A DNA stretch of 5,548 nucleotides from Candidatus Omnitrophota bacterium (GTDB lineage: Bacteria > Omnitrophota > Koll11 > Aquiviventales > Aquiviventaceae). The position numbers were made by a program, and so were the translations under genes. The stretch covers positions 1 through 5,548 of the forward strand of contig JAHFGU010000109.1 of assembly GCA_023247285.1 (NCBI GenBank), in the 5' to 3' direction. The notes beneath the pieces were generated by a model that saw only the letters and a program-made list of their open reading frames with translations, did no database searches and was not told where the DNA came from. Below, piece after piece: positions 5,432-5,548 of this stretch; within the stretch, counting starts at the first letter, position 1, and each line of letters begins with the position of its first letter.

Positions 5432-5548
5432 CCCACCACGACGTTCACCAACCGCTTCGGCACGACAATCACCTGCTTGACCGGCTGCCCGTCGACGAAG
5501 CGCTGGACTTGCGGGTCGGCCAGCGCCGCCGCGCGCACCTCGGCCTCG
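5428..5548 (-). CDS. leuS: Leucyl-tRNA synthetase, C-terminal fragment
   Basis: Partial gene that enters from the right edge; only the last 39 residues and the TGA stop are visible. LeuS charges tRNA-Leu with leucine in the cytoplasm. The visible tail contains a helix (EAEVRAAALADPQVQRFVDG) followed by QPVKQVIVVPKRLVNVVVG, which matches the family's typical C-terminal ending, a 'K-x-I-V-V-P-x-K-L-V-N-I-V-V' beta hairpin of the tRNA-binding C-terminal domain. The stop codon overlaps the start of the next gene in an ATGA arrangement (bases 5431-5428), so translation of the two is probably coupled. The catalytic HIGH and KMSKS motifs lie outside the window. Seen: the motif and overlap. Known: the family ending. 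The identification rests on a short stretch but the motif is distinctive. Confidence 0.9.
   Translation of the reverse strand, partial: EAEVRAAALADPQVQRFVDGQPVKQVIVVPKRLVNVVVG

Overview
This is a GC-rich bacterial window in which every supported gene lies on the minus strand, so transcription runs from high to low coordinates. It holds the tail of leuS, six complete genes and the front of comEC, packed as one operon-like run with start/stop overlaps. The layout (leuS, then a secreted protein whose front reads like a surface KDGK...GVPVTYWLNEIERI module, then comEA, tatA, uvrD, pilZ, comEC) and the codon bias suggest an uncultured high-GC diderm. Candidatus Omnitrophota is my best guess from memory of similar proteins, but the window has no phylogenetic marker beyond a 39-residue LeuS tail, so this is weak.

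Region by region, in transcription order: 5548-5428 is the C-terminus of leucyl-tRNA synthetase. 5431-4319 is a secreted 370-residue protein of unknown function with a DUF2059-like helical C-terminal half. 4319-3987 is ComEA, a short membrane-anchored helix-hairpin-helix DNA-binding protein. 3972-3811 is a 53-residue TatA-type translocase subunit. 3810-3684 is a highly structured non-coding element with long terminal inverted repeats. 3683-3402 is a 93-residue protein of unknown function. 3401-3371 is a short hairpin repeat with a 15-bp duplication of the gene junction. 3370-1355 is a UvrD/PcrA-type helicase. 1358-987 is a PilZ-domain protein. 986-865 is an intergenic region with a palindrome and a Rho-independent terminator. 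864-1 is the N-terminal 288 residues of ComEC.

Functionally, ComEA (binds incoming DNA) and ComEC (the inner-membrane DNA channel) are natural-transformation components. Here they are split by a Tat subunit, a 3'-5' helicase and a probable cyclic-di-GMP receptor. The most notable observation is that two unrelated palindromic elements sit exactly in two gene junctions. Each is flanked by a direct copy of the junction sequence (ATGA, and a 15-bp repeat ending in the ATGA), so both the upstream stop codon and the downstream start codon survive. Removing each element restores a four-base ATGA overlap, the same arrangement still intact at leuS/5431. A third point is that a strong terminator lies directly before the comEC ribosome-binding site, leaving almost no room for a separate promoter.
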